From assembly GCA_024305405.1 (NCBI GenBank), contig JAKNDB010000068.1:5757501-5821500 (forward strand): a DNA stretch of 64,000 nucleotides, written 5' to 3'. Below the pieces are notes generated by a model, which was not told the DNA's origin, ran no database searches, and saw only the letters and a list, made by a program, of their open reading frames with translations. Below, piece after piece: positions 1 to 13,287 of this stretch; position 1 is the stretch's first letter, and every line of letters begins with the position of its first letter. This stretch comes from Dirofilaria immitis. Taxonomy: Eukaryota > Nematoda > Chromadorea > Rhabditida > Onchocercidae. The translations under genes were made by a program, and so were the position numbers.

Positions 1-540
1 TCAGTTTTAAATTAGATATGATTTGAAAGCACTGAGCCCACGTTTAATAAAATGAAATAATGCTTTTAAGATATAAGAAACGTACGAAAAAAATGAAAGA
101 AGTGGAAGAATTTTTTTAAAAAATGAATATAATTTATAAATTAATTTCGAAAATAAAAAATTAACAATACTGGAGGGAATAATCTTACCTTAACTATTTA
201 ACTAGTACTTCTGAAATGGCAGTAAATTCATAGAATTATTTATTAAAAATAATAAAAATAACCTTTTTCTAAAAAAATTTAAAATAATCATTTTAGCTAA
301 ATACTTTTAGTTAATATCTCTTTTCTCTTCATTTTTCTTGTCTTTTTAAAATTTCTTTTTCATTCTTATTTTTATGTATTTTTTTTATGTATTTTTAAAA
401 AATTAGAATATGATGGTAAACTTTGGTTAATTGTTAAATTTAATTTTATTATATATATATATATATATAATGGGTAAAGTTCAGAAAAAATTTCATTAAA
501 TAAATAAGGCAAAATTCAAATAAATAAAAAGAAAACTAAC

Positions 541-1759
541 AGAAGTTGTAAGCCAGCCATAGTGATTGTAACATCATTAATAGTATAAAAGCATCGAATT
601 TGCAAGCTTGTCACACCATCTATCAAAATATTCTTCATTGGGCTAATAATTAGCAATGAGGTTATTTCACCTGTTGCCTGTAGTTAAGGATAATTCGAAC
701 TTTAGAAAGACATTGCATAAAATATTGTGTTTGAATTGTTATTCTTGACATTAGTTTTTACCATTTTAATTTTATCAAATTAAAACTTAAGACTGATATA
801 ATTTAAAGCTTGTCGTTAAAATTTAAATTTACAATCTTAACTGATTTTGTAATGTAACCAATAAAACCATGCCAAAATTACTTTTTGATATAGTAGCAAA
901 TAATTTTACAACTTATAGCAGGTATGTTAAACATTAATTTAGATCATTATATTAATTAAATCTGAAATTTTAGGTTAGTTCAAATATCTCTAAAATATTG
1001 TTTGTTTTAGTCACTAATCTTTTTTCTAAGATTATTTTTTAAAATTAATTTAATTCATTTAATCAGCAAATGAAAAATTAATGGTTGACATGCCAACTAA
1101 AATGAAATCGGTATTCAATTACTAATAAATCGATAAACTAATAAAGACATAAATTTACTTGTTGCAATGTAGTACCACATGCGTAGCTTCCATTTCCATT
1201 TGACCCGGTAATAGGAATGCTAAAATTCATTTTGGTCATATGTTGACCCTCCCAACGACAAGCACTGTCATTAAAAGCTTGATCGGCGAAAATGATGCCA
1301 TCAAATGGTTCATCGAATATTAAATAAACATCTATCTTATTACTATGACAGGTCATCCCATGATCTGAACAAATTTCAACAATCCATCTATGATTGATAA
1401 AATAAAAAAATTCGGAATTTGAAAATCTAAATAATTAAAAGTTATAATCTGGAAAAATAAAACTAGAATTATACCGACTTTTTAAATAGATTTGTTTTTT
1501 AATTGTATCATTCTTCAATCAGTCAATAATTTTATACGATTCATACTTCTTAATTATTAATTAAAAATATGAATTTGATCAATTGATGATCAATTCAATC
1601 AATTGATGAGTGATAATTGCGACTTTTTTTTCTAAAAACTTCGCTCTAAATTATCAACAGGATTTAGATTGATAGGAAAAAAGTCTCACCTTTAAATAAT
1701 TTCTTACTTTGTAGACAATGCAGAGTTAATAATAAAAAATAATTTGCTTTAAGCATCAT
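541..1759 (-). CDS. ZP-domain (cuticlin-like) protein, 5' exons, partial
   Basis: Start of a zona-pellucida-domain protein of the nematode cuticlin kind, expected to be secreted and to polymerise in the cuticle or apical matrix. Visible exons are 1690-1759 (signal peptide MMLKANYFLLLTL...), 1159-1387, a 29-nt micro-exon at 671-699 and 541-642. Exon 1159-1387 carries the N-terminal ZP features: CSDHGMTC, DEPFDGIIFADQAFNDSAC and a closing CGTT. Exon 541-642 carries the IRCFY motif typical of cuticlins. Phases join exactly from 1159-1387 through the micro-exon to 541-642; exon 1 is one base short for its join, like many exons here. The C-terminal ZP half, furin site and membrane anchor are not seen and probably lie left of the window. 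Family is fairly sure; the exact member is unknown. Confidence 0.6.
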
Positions 1760-2230
1760 TTGAAATACCTTGTTGTTAAAACCATTAATATCATTATACA
1801 ATTCGGAGATTGCCGGATCAATTGGAATTTATTTAATTTATTTGATCAAAAATCTTCAAATTCCGCAATTAAATTATCGTATGAAAAAAACCAAAGCTAA
1901 TATATTAATATAGATAAAATTATTTATCACTATTATTATCATTATAACTATGTTAAATCAAGACTGAAGTTATCAAGAGTTTCTTTCGCTAAATTCCTTG
2001 TCATCTTTTTATTATCATTTGATTCAATAAAAAACTTAGTGAGGAAGAAGATAATGAATAGAAAATTATGGAGAGAAATTCTGTTGATGGATATTTAACG
2101 AATAAAAGAATTATTGATGGGTGCAGCGTGCAGCGATATGATTTGCAAGAAATGATTACTAGTGAAAATAGTAAAGGTAATGTAATAATAATAATAATTT
2201 AATAATAATAATAATAACAATAATATTAAT

Positions 2231-2294
<64 letters not shown>

Positions 2295-3080
2295 TGACAA
2301 CGAAAATGATGATGATGTTGATGATATTAATGATGATGCATAAGGATAACATTGATACAATAGCAAAAATTTATTACCCTTGTCAGTACCTTCACTCCTA
2401 TCAATACTATCTGTTACCTTCGCTAGTACAACTATTACTTTTACTGTGTCATTGAAGAATACTAATTACTTCAGTGAAAAGGCCATCCCACCAAATTTTA
2501 TAATAATCTTCCCATTTCAAGGCGAATCACCGGGCAATTATCGAGATTCCGATAAATGACCAAAGTATAGCCAGTAGTGCAACTGATAATACATCACTTC
2601 CTTCTCGAAGAAAATTTTAATGTTTGCAAAATTTGAAATTTGTTTAAATTATTAACTCAAATCCTTCGATGAATTATGATGAGTTACCGTTGCCGGGATA
2701 AATTCATAATTGATTTCTAATTTTATGCATGCATGCCTCTTTGTACGATATTTGTTGTCTATGATTTTCCATTCGTTATAATCTTTCGAAACCATCAAAC
2801 TGCCAGATCTATCTTTTCAAAATTACTTAATGCAAAATAATTGCCTTTCTGAAACTGTCAAATTATTAAATGCCCATTGAAATTACCAGATATTTGAATT
2901 AATCAATTTTGTAATGATCTTGAATTACTGGTTTGTTCGGCACTTTATATCACCTCGAAGGTGTATTGAAAATTATTATTAACATTATTTCAAGAAGTGA
3001 TCATTTCTTGAAGAATTGGAAAATTGTAAATAGAGATTTTAAACAATATGCAAATTATTGTTAAAATTTATGAGAATAAA
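1760..3080. other. Gene-less stretch upstream of the ZP gene
   Basis: AT-rich DNA without a supportable gene apart from the AAT microsatellite. An open stretch on the plus strand at about 2350-2560 has balanced codons but no start and no clear splice sites, so it is not called. The promoter of the minus-strand ZP gene should lie just above 1760; no motif was recognised. Confidence 0.5.
2186..2291. repeat. (AAT)n microsatellite
   Basis: Trinucleotide AAT array of about 100 bp with a few interruptions near its left end, lying between the ZP gene and the small ORF at 3.1 kb. Leucine-only or isoleucine-only reading frames across it are repeat artefacts. Confidence 0.9.
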
Positions 3081-3320
3081 TTAAGAATGATCGCTATATG
3101 CCCAATGGCGCCATCTAAATACTAATAACAGAGAAACTACTACTAAGATTAGAAAAATTATTATACCATTCTGTTCCGATGTTAACATATCATCACATGG
3201 CGAGCTAATAATTCTATTATTACTGGATTGAAAAAAGAATATCAGTATTAAAGTGCAAAATGAAAAATTTCGAATTTTATAAATCATAAAACTATACATA
3301 TAATACCTGCGTAACATCAC
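3081..3320 (-). CDS. Possible small single-pass membrane protein
   Basis: Open reading frame of up to 79 codons. From the internal start MIYKIRNFSF it reads as a hydrophobic leader (FCTLILIFFF), a short polar stretch with one Cys (SSPCDDMLTSEQNG), a strong membrane segment (IIIFLILVVVSLLLVF) and a basic, aromatic tail (RWRHWAYSDHS). This type-I topology is unusual for random AT-rich DNA, but no homologue is recognised and no partner exon was found. It could be a real small gene, the last exon of a longer gene, or chance. Confidence 0.35.
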   Translation of the reverse strand: MMLRRYYMYSFMIYKIRNFSFCTLILIFFFQSSNNRIISSPCDDMLTSEQNGIIIFLILVVVSLLLVFRWRHWAYSDHS

Positions 3321-4235
3321 AGAATAAAGGCATATATAATATTACCTGCATAATATCAAGGAATAATTTGTGTGCAATAATTTACATAATATTAATTCAT
3401 ATTTATGAGAAAGGAATAAATTTTAAATCATAGTAAAGACAATAAAAAAGAAATGTTAAAATATAATTTTATGAAAAAACAATGAAACATTAAATCTAAT
3501 TCTGAGAAAATTTTATAAATTCCATATATAAAATATATAGAAGACCATATATAAAATAAAATTAGTTCTTAATCTTTGCTCTTCTATAACTAAACAATCT
3601 TGTATTATAATATTTTCCTAAACAATCCCATGTATTATAGCATATTATAGCATTTTGTAATGCAGTAATCTTAATTTGTTCTATCTTTTCTCTCATCTCT
3701 CTTAATAACAACTATTTCTTTGAACTGAAAATCAAAACAACAAATTGAACACCATACCACTAATCTATTTTGCAAACCAAATTAAACAGAATTTCATCCG
3801 AACCAATTTTTGTCTCGAAAACCTCATAAGTAAAAAATTCACCACTTCTATCTAATTTTTCTATTTCATATAAAACGTTCAAATGTAGCACTTCTTTATA
3901 ATAGTTAGAGAGTCTTTAATTTCAAATAAGTGTTCAACTCTTTACAGTGAATTAAAAATAGTCAAAAAATTTTTCGTGAATAATTTCACTGTTTTACTCA
4001 AAAGTTACAATTAATTTTAGGATTTTATCGTATAATGTACTATTGGATAACAGAAGAATTCATCGGGTTTTTAAGATCATAAAATCAAACAAATGAAAAA
4101 ACAGCATCGGAAAAAATTTAGAGCACAAATTTGAGGTAAATCATTAACCATAACTATTTTTATATTTGAATTGACTAATATTATTCAAATATCCACAATT
4201 CATAAACTTTTTGATATACAGTTCTTGGATCAGAA

Positions 4236-6727
4236 TCACGATAACCATGCTTTAAATAATAATTTGGAGTTTTCGTAACTCACAAAAAGGCATCCAGTTG
4301 CCCAAAATGCGCGAATTAATGCAAACGTTAATCCATTGTAAAGAGTTCGTATACCTCAATAAAACATTGATTATATATTGTCACGATGAAATGAGTAATT
4401 TAACCGATCAAAAGACAACTACTACAAAGACTCTCCCGATGCGGAATGCAAAATATGAATTATTGAACTGAAGTTATTAAAAAGATTTAACGAGTTATAG
4501 AGACATTTTGCACATCAAATTTTAGTAACTTAAGCACTGTTTATTTTCAGAAAGATAATGCAAATACTAATGCAGTACCTTCGTTTTTACAATATTGCGA
4601 AATATGTTAATAAAACTTCCCGAACCAATAACTTGCATTCGCGATTTAACAACATCTACAGGATAAACAGCAGCCCATAGTGTTACACCACCGATTCCTC
4701 CGGACAACGCTGTCCGTAGAATACCTGGGCACAATTTAGAATTCTCACAATTCTAATTTTAATGAACTTATGGGAAATAAAAATGGAAAGTAGTGTAGAA
4801 AAATGGAAGAAAAAGGAAATGTCTATATGACTGTTAAAATGTGTATAAGTTTCAGGTTATTTCATAACTTTTTCCATTTAATACAACAAATATAAGGAGC
4901 ATGACATAAAAACAAACCAATTTCAGACTTCGATTTTCCCTCTGGTGTCAAATAAGACCTGGATAATTCATATGCACCAAAAAAAGGAAGTACCCAGCCA
5001 TTTCACGACATAAAGTTGATAACATACCCGTATAAAATGACTTTAATCCATTCGTTCGATACATATCACGACACATTGAGAATGGACTACTGGAAAAAAA
5101 CTAGATCAGAACAAAGCAACTTCCATTCCCCAATGGACTTGTCGATAAAGTGAACACGAGCATAAGTTGCGAATAAATGAGCACAATTGAGTACATTCAA
5201 GTTGTTCTCAAGTCTAGGACTAAATTTGAGATGAAAATTATTTCAAAATTGCTATTCCATTCAAAGCATAAATCAAAAGTCTAAACCATCTCAAATGTAT
5301 GGTCAATCTCATCTTAAAATCAATCAGAATTCATGAGCAAATTTGAAGATGGAAATCAATTTTAAAATTATTATTTTAAAAGAAAATGATTAAGTAACAT
5401 TATATAATTATTATTTTAAAGATAATGATTCAGTATCATTATATAATGATTCTCATACAGCACAATACATAATACACAAATAAATAATTTAATTTTAGCA
5501 TTTCAGGTCAAATCTGATGTATAAAGTGTGTTTAAAATTTCTAAGTATATAATATTTTTCATTAAGAAATCGAGCAAGTAAATTAAGCTTACTTTCGCAT
5601 TCCAGGAAAAGCTTCCCTTTGGGCTTGCAATCTACATTTGACAAGCTCAGTAGGACAAATAACCATTGCTGCAAAAATTGATGCTAACGAACCGGACAAA
5701 GCATTATCAATAGGTGTCATATCTTCCAGTTTTGATCGCCCAACACAAAATGCAACCACCTAAGAATTTTATCTAACTGAAAAAGCAATAAATCGAAATT
5801 TATTTAAAATAAAAATCTTTCTAAAAATCCCTTGAATTTGAAAACAGTTGATTGACTATTTTTAAATTCTATGTATAGAAAAGTAATACGGATTATCGGA
5901 TATTAAGGTAAATTTCAATTCCTCCATTTAAAAAAATCTAATTTTCAATCCATTTAACATGAATTATACATGCTATTCTCGATATATCGCAAACAATTTC
6001 AACAAATTGAAACTGAATGATGACATCATTTTCTTTTTAATTTGAATGATAATTTGCTATCACCGCAATAACTTTCAGTAGAAAAAGGATTGAAAAGGTG
6101 ATTAATTAACCTTTCTACAATATCCGTAGGCAGTAAAAGAATCGCATTTTCGGCGATATTCGCTACCAAAGCCGGTACAGTACCTAAAATACTCAAAATA
6201 TTCAACGACTGCTCGGACTAAAATATTAGTTTATTTGTTCTTATTAACTTAAAAATATTTTAATTATAAGTAAAGTAAATTCAGAAACCAGAGAGATTTG
6301 CATCTTAAAGTCTTATACCTAATTTTCGAACCTTATTATCAGACTACACAACTTAAAAATATAAATTGTAACAAGTCTATAATTAATTTATTTTAATAAA
6401 TTAAAAAAAAAAGGAACAAACCTGCATATAAACCTCGAATACCATCCACTCGTAGAATTGTTTCAAAACATCCTATACCTTTTGGATAAAAAGTTGGAAA
6501 TGTTTGCATTTTAACTTTCACAGTATCTAATGGTTGTCCAGCAACTACGTTTACAAAACCACCTTCAAAATCATTTGACATAAAAAAAAATTAAATATTA
6601 ATTCAACAATCCGCACATCCGATAAGTAAATGAAACACTTACCTACTGTACCAGCAGCTAAATCCGCGATACCATCTTTGATATGATCAATACTCGAATG
6701 CGGCACTTTCACTTCAAATTTGGTCAT
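4236..6727 (-). CDS. SLC25A15: Mitochondrial ornithine carrier (SLC25A15-like)
   Basis: Inner-mitochondrial-membrane carrier that exchanges ornithine for citrulline or other basic amino acids. Seven exons: 6643-6727, 6422-6562, 6111-6183, 5593-5759, 4918-5089, 4579-4724, 4236-4354. Three carrier repeats are present with the signatures PLDTVKVK, PTELVKCR and PVDVVKSR, and the first repeat reads GQPLDTVKVKMQTFP as in ornithine carriers. PALVANIAENAI and the C-terminal GLTFALIRAF also match that family. The start is the ATG at 6727 (MTKFEVKVPHSS). Three single-base shortfalls break the frame: the A4 run at 6135-6138, the A7 run at 4979-4985 and the join of the last two exons. All else is conserved, so sequence error is more likely than a pseudogene. 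About 770 bp separate it from the SUMO protease gene upstream on the same strand. Confidence 0.88.
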
Positions 6728-7212
6728 CCAAATCAAGAAAAAATGTCTGTATAAAAATGGACGTCAATCCTTTTCACAAATTTACGGAGAAAACTAAATA
6801 TATCTATGATAACACATCAATATCGCGATAGTCAATGTTGCTGAGTAGAAATATTATCGAAAAATTTAAATTTGTTTCCGATGAAAAACTTACAAAAATT
6901 CCACATGAAATGCAACGATAATACGGCGGAATAAAAATATTTGATTTTTCAGCACAATTTTATACAAATACTAACCAAACTTTCTGACTTAAACTTAAAA
7001 CATATTACATAAAAAAGAACACCAATTAGCTCATTTCTCGACTTTTGTTTAGTCAACTGAAATAGTCCACTGTTATTTGGAAAACATAGAAAATGATCAT
7101 ACTAAGGAAGGAAATCATATTGAGAAAGATTTACAATATCAACTTTTAGACACTATTTAGTTGTGCAAATGTTCATTCAATACGATTCACAACAAATAAG
7201 CTAACAAAAAAT

Positions 7213-7276
7213 GGAATTAGGCATCAATTTTAAAGGGTTTAAAGGGAATTAGGCATCAATTTTAAAGGGTTAAAAA
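7213..7276. repeat. Two-copy 32-bp tandem duplication
   Basis: The unit beginning ggaattaggcatcaatttta occurs at 7213 and again at 7245, nearly identical, between the ornithine carrier and the SUMO protease genes. Confidence 0.85.
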
Positions 7277-7492
7277 ACTTTCTGAATAAAATTTATAAAA
7301 TGAGCATGTGTCTTGTGCCATCTTTCATTATGTGAAATGCTAAGCTTTGAAAGCATTTATTATTGCATTTTTAAAAAAAAATTGAACAGAACAATCAAAT
7401 GAAAAAAACAAAGGCCAAAGAATCCCAAAATAAGTGAAAGAACAATCGAGACATCGATCCACTTTCTTATATTACAACAAAGAATATTTAAA

Positions 7493-10400
7493 TTACAAAA
7501 GCTTTTTTGACATATTTCGTAGACCATCCGCTCACGAAAATATGGCATATGCTCCTGATTAAAAGAGATCTGAGCACGTCGTGCTGCATATTCAGCAAAT
7601 TTACATGCAAACATTCCACAATCACTACCGTTCATCTGCTGCGGGATATCCTGAAACTCAACTCAATTTCGATCTCAAAAAAACTCTACAGATGCTTTTT
7701 ACTTCTAAAATTTTCTCAAACTGCATAGAAACGAGAAAGATTGAATTTTTCTTTTAATTATTAAAAACTAACGCCACGATTCACAAGTTGCCATTTACTA
7801 AGGTCGAATTCTTTCTTTCTTTTATCCAGTGATTCTTCACAAAGATATTCACTAAAAAAATGAAAAATGATTCAAGCGAGGATTTATTTGATTTAAGACT
7901 ATTAATGAAAAATCTAAAGAAATTTAAAGAAGTTTTTAAATTTTAAGTTTAAAGAAGAATTCCTGAAACAATCAGCTCCTAAAGGAATAGTCAAGTAAAA
8001 GAAAAATTACCTTAGTATATCCAAGCAATGATCATTGTTACCACCCATTGAATCATAGTAATCAATTATCCTATTTTTAAAATCAATAACCTGGAAATTT
8101 CGCAATAATAGATATCAAATAATGTCATAGAATATAAGATATTTTTTAGGAAAAAGATAAAAAACTTAAAAAGAGCACTTACAGTAAGACACCAGTGGGC
8201 ACCCAAATGAACAGGAACCAATAATAACTCGTACGCAAATATATCAATTTTTCGTGTCCAACGTTTAACAGACGCATATCCTTTGCTACTCAGTGTGGAA
8301 TAAAAAAAGAGTTGAATGCGTATACCTAAACATTTTATGAGTAATTGATTCTGTGAAGTTACAATCAAATATTTGAATTTTGATTCAAACGTTTTCAGAA
8401 AATGGGAAATGATGAATTGTCAAGAAAATGTAAGTTGTGAAAAAGTTGAACAGATAAAACTTTTTGTTATTAAGAACTATTTATTAAAGCAAGGAGAGAT
8501 TTGGGCACGATCGTGGAATTGTGAAATTACATCATTTTGAACTAAGATCTAGAGCAAATTCCTAGTTTTAGATTTAAGCGAGATTTCATTATTCAATGCA
8601 TTATTTTTTATCTGTTTTCCATTAATGATAATTTTCAAACATTAAAGCATATATTTTTCAAACATTAACCAGTTTTATATAATTGCAGATAATTACCTTC
8701 GGCAAACTTTCATCATTTTCTGAGCGTTCACAAATAAGATTCATATAAAAATTGATTACTTCATCGTTGAGCCAATCAAGTCCTTTCAATGTTAACAAAT
8801 CTTTTCGCGTTATCTCGTCAGATAATTTCTCATTTAGTGGCAATTTCCGGTCCCAAGCACGTTCAATTAACAATACAGCTTTGTCGTCAAGTTCTACAAC
8901 ATCAATTTTTGAATTTCGATAATCGATGGACTACAACAAAAATTTCCTTTATATACTAGAAATTCAAGATTTTTAGTCTCTTTAATAAATAATAGAAAAC
9001 ACACCCGGAAATTCATCCTTTGCTTTCCGTGACCGGAAAACATATCCTGTAAGAGTAAGCTTTCTCCTTAGCTGCTCCTCTAAACTTAATTCCTCATTCC
9101 GTCTTGCTTCTTCTCTGCAAACAAGCAATTCATACGCTGCAACATGGAAAAATAAAATTAACGAAAACGAAAAGCTGACAAAAAGTATCACATTAAACGC
9201 TTCTGAATTTGTAGCTCCTTGACACGGCGATCTCTTAAAGTAGCTTGCTGACGATGCACTGCTAAACGATGTTCTGCCAATAATTTCGTATTCTTCTCTT
9301 TTCCCATAGGGTTTTAAAATCATCATGATGCTTTGTATTCCAAACGGTGCAAACTTCATCTCTAAAATATCTTTAAATCCAGGATTTCAAATATAATGGT
9401 TTGCATAACAAAAAATGCAAGTCATAAATCATGATGATTGATGTCTATGCAAAAACACATAGTGAAAAAAACTTTTAAAATGCTAACCTGTTCCTGAGTG
9501 CTTCCTTTCCGGAATATTGCAGGTTGAATACTCACTGAATTCACTATCACTACTGGTTTTTCCTTTGCTAAAGCAGTACTCGAACTAACTGTTGCAGTGG
9601 ATCCTCTTCGAGACAAATTTGTTGATGTGGAATTACTTTGTGAAAGAGAATTTAATACAGACTGGCCACGTTGCAATAGTTCAAGATAATTTGATCCCTT
9701 AGATGATGGCTTCCTGAAATTAAAAAAGCAGTCCCTTCAGAACATTTAAAATCATTTCTAGATCTTTGTTAAAATTCAACCAGCCTTTCATTATGATGAG
9801 AAAGCGCCATGTTTACTTTAAGAATACCCGTTTCTTCCAAGAATTTTCTGTAGCGTTCTTTGCCTTCCTTATCAACTACCTGAAATTGCAACTGAATAAA
9901 AATTTAACGTGACTGTCAGTGATAATAATAATAGTGAATTACATTTCCAATTTCTTGAATAAACTTAATATGTAATGAAATTACGGATGCACTAACATTG
10001 GCCCGTTTACCAAAACGTCCTTTTCTATTATTATCGAAATTCTCCGATAAAAAAATCTTGTATGGTGAATAACGACTTAATAACAACATATTCCTGCAAA
10101 TATTGAAATATAAATAAATTTAAATGCAGATCTACTAGAAAATATTCAAATTCTTATAATTCATATTGCTTAATAAGACAGCTTTCCCAATCTAACTTCC
10201 AAAATTTTCATTCCCTAAATATTAAATCAATGTTTGAAAAAAGTACCTAGCTGAAGATGACGTTCGTCGACGTTCCCACTTGTCCCATGAGACACCCGAA
10301 CCTAAAATATCCAATAAAGTGAGATCCTGATAATACGATTATGACCGAATCATCTCGTTACTTCAAAAACTCTTTTGAAATGAGCAAATTTTTCCGAAAA

Positions 10401-12026
10401 ATGTTGTAAACGAAGTTAACAGAAAGAAAAAATTGTAGTTCAAAAAAAAGATGTTGGATAAGAAAAATATAAAAAATGTGCCATCTGTATCAACATTCCA
10501 ATCAATCTAAGTTTAGAAAATACATGTCTGAACAAATAAAAATTTAGAGAACCTGTTCGTGAAAGTGATGGTGAAATTTGCTGGCTTATACTGTGCTCCG
10601 GTTGTGGTGATGGTGAATCGAACTTCGGTATTTCATCCTCCAAATTGTTTCCGCGAAAAGTATCTTTGTCAGCGGCTGAAAAAACCTGTACATTTTATCC
10701 CATCTTTTAAGAGCATTTTTTAAAAAAAAACTTGCCGGAATGATATTACTTTCAAATTGTAATTACTTATGAATTCATTACCACAAATAATTCTCATATT
10801 TTATTAATCGTCATTCAAAATTTTTTAAAGTATCTAACATTCTACTGGCTGTAAGTGAAAAATTAACCCCATGATGGCGCTGCAGCCAATGCATTTAATG
10901 ACTTCCTTTTTCCTCAATTAAAATCTTGTCTTCTATTCCTTTCTTTTCGTTTTCTTTGTTTTCCACTTGCTCAGCAGTGCTTTTACCGGAATATAAATCT
11001 GAAAGTCAGTAGTAACTCGAGAAATGAAAATTTTGAAAGGACAAAAAATAAATGTGAAATGGAAACCTTTCTTTGAAATTAAGGAATATAAGAGAGAATC
11101 TTCTTGTTCGATAATCACCAGATCATCATCCTCACCAGCTAAATGTGATATATAAATATTTTTTCGAGCACACCTAGCAATAAATAACTATAAAATTAAG
11201 GAATATAATAGAGAATCTTCTTAAGGAAATATAATAATAGAGAAACTATGAAATTAAGGAATATAATAGAAAAAAGACATCAGCAAATTATTTGGCTCAG
11301 TGATGCATCTGATAATATGATAAAGCATCCGAAAAAAAAACAACCAATCACTAAATCGCCGCTGCTAATCTACTATTAAATGGTTATAGTTATTTTATTA
11401 AATACTTTTTACTCATATTATTGGTTTGCGTAAAGCTTCTGAAGCATATTCCCTAATGTTCTTTAAGAGATGATTTATCTATCCTAATGCTCAAAGAATG
11501 GAAAGTACTTAACTCAGCTCTTACGAAGTAAAATAATTATTTAATGAATTTTTTTCAGCATTTTTATAGCTTTCCAAAACCAAAATACCATACTTATTAA
11601 TTCATCAGTTCTTTTTCTTCAATTCGCAGCGCAGTGCCATTTGTTGACCGCTTATTCAAAATTTCAGAAAAAATAGAATCAGAATTTAAACCACATGTTT
11701 CCCCAGTTGTCACTGGCTTAACTGATGGTCGGAAAAGATTTGTCACTGGTGCAAAAAATCTTGTGATAAAACCTGTAAAATCGAAACTTCAAAAATCCGA
11801 AATTTTTTGATCAAATAAATGAGAATAGTAACTAAATTGACTGATTTCGTTTTTGAAATTCCAAAGAAATCAAATTGTGCCAGATATAAAAGCAAACCAA
11901 AAAGCCAAAGTTGCCGTTATCACCATCGTTAGAAGTCGGTGTGCCAGTCGAAACCATTTGTTGCTCTATAGGTTCCAACCTTCGCCGCTTACTTCCATAC
12001 ACCGAATATCGATACGATTTCCCCAT
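7493..12026 (-). CDS. ulp-1: SUMO-specific protease (Ulp1/SENP1 family, peptidase C48)
   Basis: Cysteine protease that matures SUMO and removes it from targets, usually in the nucleus or at nuclear pores. The start is [17 protein letters not shown] at 12026, a basic, nuclear-signal-like N-terminus, followed by Ser/Thr-rich low-complexity exons (for example 11590-11772, 10545-10680, about 9488-9712) and a charged helical exon (about 9205-9370). The catalytic domain fills 8697-8930 ([21 protein letters not shown]), 8183-8325 (catalytic His in VHLGAHWCL), 8011-8090 (Asp in IDYYDSMGG), 7773-7851 and 7493-7650 (Gln and Cys in [12 protein letters not shown]). Frame breaks of one base lie in the T/A runs at 9299-9302, 8302-8308 and 7503-7508. 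The last one hides a normal ending, QKKLL then stop at 7493, which matches SENP1. The N-terminal exon order is approximate. Confidence 0.88.
11075..11275. repeat. Exon-derived local repeats in a SUMO protease intron
   Basis: The exon segment gaaattaaggaatataaga... at 11075-11105 recurs in the adjacent intron at 11191-11221 and, shorter, at 11250-11272, with only a few differences. The intronic copies are not flanked by usable splice sites. Confidence 0.75.
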
Positions 12027-13287
12027 GCAACGCAACAATTTCAAGCGTTATGTATCTTTAATTTTAAGCATCGATGCAGATGGCTAAAAAATATCCGAAG
12101 ATTTTATAATCATAATGACAAAATCATTTCCGCTATTAAAGAAATTGAGTAGGAATAATCAACTACAGAAACGGAAAGAAGTTTTAGTAGATTTATAATG
12201 TTAAATTTTAGACAAATCATTGCGTCAACACATTTTTTCCAGCACAAAATAGGTGCAACCCTCGCTTTTCGTTTTATTGAAGTGATCTGAAGCCAGAAGA
12301 TTACCCACAATAAGACAATTCCCTATAATCAATAATCTCAAGATTCCTTTTATGCGGAAATCATAAACAAAAACACAACATATTTGCTTTCAAGAATGCT
12401 GTTCTTATTTTCAGTCCCCATAAAACAAAGCAGATCAGAACAAACAAAATGATACTTCAGTTAAGCAGACATTAATACTGTAAATACATCAAAATAAGTG
12501 CACTTCTTTTAGTCGGAAATTTTATTGTAACGTAAAATAAAAACAATAAAATTTGGAAAACATCAAACTTTCGAAACGATAACATGCAGTACAAAAATGC
12601 CTGATGTATTCTTGCGAAACGCTTCACACTGAAACAGGATAAACATTCATTGCATATGTTTTTGAACAATAGTACAATTACAGAGAAAAATAAGGAACCC
12701 AGAATTTCATTTGTTCTACATCTCTCTTCAATTTTTATTTCAATCTTAATGTTTTTTGGAATCAAAATGCCACAAACATTATTATTAATTTGTTGAAGCA
12801 ATATAGTACCACGGCATTACAGCCAGTTCCGGATATTTATTCCAAAACAACTACAAAATACTTAGTTTAATAAGAAAATTTAGACATTAAACGATAATAA
12901 CGGATAAGAAAAGAATAACTTTGAACATAACGGTGTTAGTGCTGATGCATATAAACAGTATATGCCCGAAATTAATAAGTAAACAAACAATGAATTATTA
13001 ATACTTCCTGAAATATTTTGGAATCAGTAATAGATCAGAATAACGCTACCCTACTTACGTTTTAGTATGATGCTTAGGCGCAAATGTATAAAATTATTAT
13101 TTCAATAACTTCGAAAATTGCTTCAGATAAATTTATCAAACAGTAGCAAAAGTGAAAGAAATAAAATTAGAATTCAATCAATTGAAAATCTCAGATAGAA
13201 AACCAATTTCAATGTTTCGGCAAAATTTAAGTAAATTTTAACCGAGATATTTGCAAATAAACATTTGAAAAGCGAAAATCCCGATCG
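12027..13287. other. Intergenic region between Prp19 and SUMO protease genes
   Basis: About 1.26 kb between the Prp19 stop and the SUMO protease start, both on the minus strand. It must hold the 3' UTR of Prp19 and the promoter or trans-splice site of the protease. Open frames here (for example 12472-12801) have no recognisable domain. The spacing is wide for a nematode operon. Confidence 0.5.

Noticed and set aside
2350..2560. Plus-strand open stretch with balanced codons (PFQGESPGNYRDSDK end)
   Set aside because: No start, no clear splice sites, no family; the opposite strand is also partly open, so it cannot be supported as an exon.
4236..6727. Ornithine carrier as a pseudogene
   Set aside because: All three carrier signatures, splice sites and both ends are conserved, and the breaks are of the same run-length type seen in essential genes here such as Prp19.
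7360..7492. Hydrophobic tail ([22 protein letters not shown]) on the SUMO protease
   Set aside because: It arises only because the A run at 7503-7508 is one base short; otherwise the protein ends QKKLL, as SENP1 does, and this stretch is 3' UTR.
12472..12801. 109-codon minus-strand frame
   Set aside because: No domain, signal or splice context; likely 3' UTR of Prp19 or spacer.
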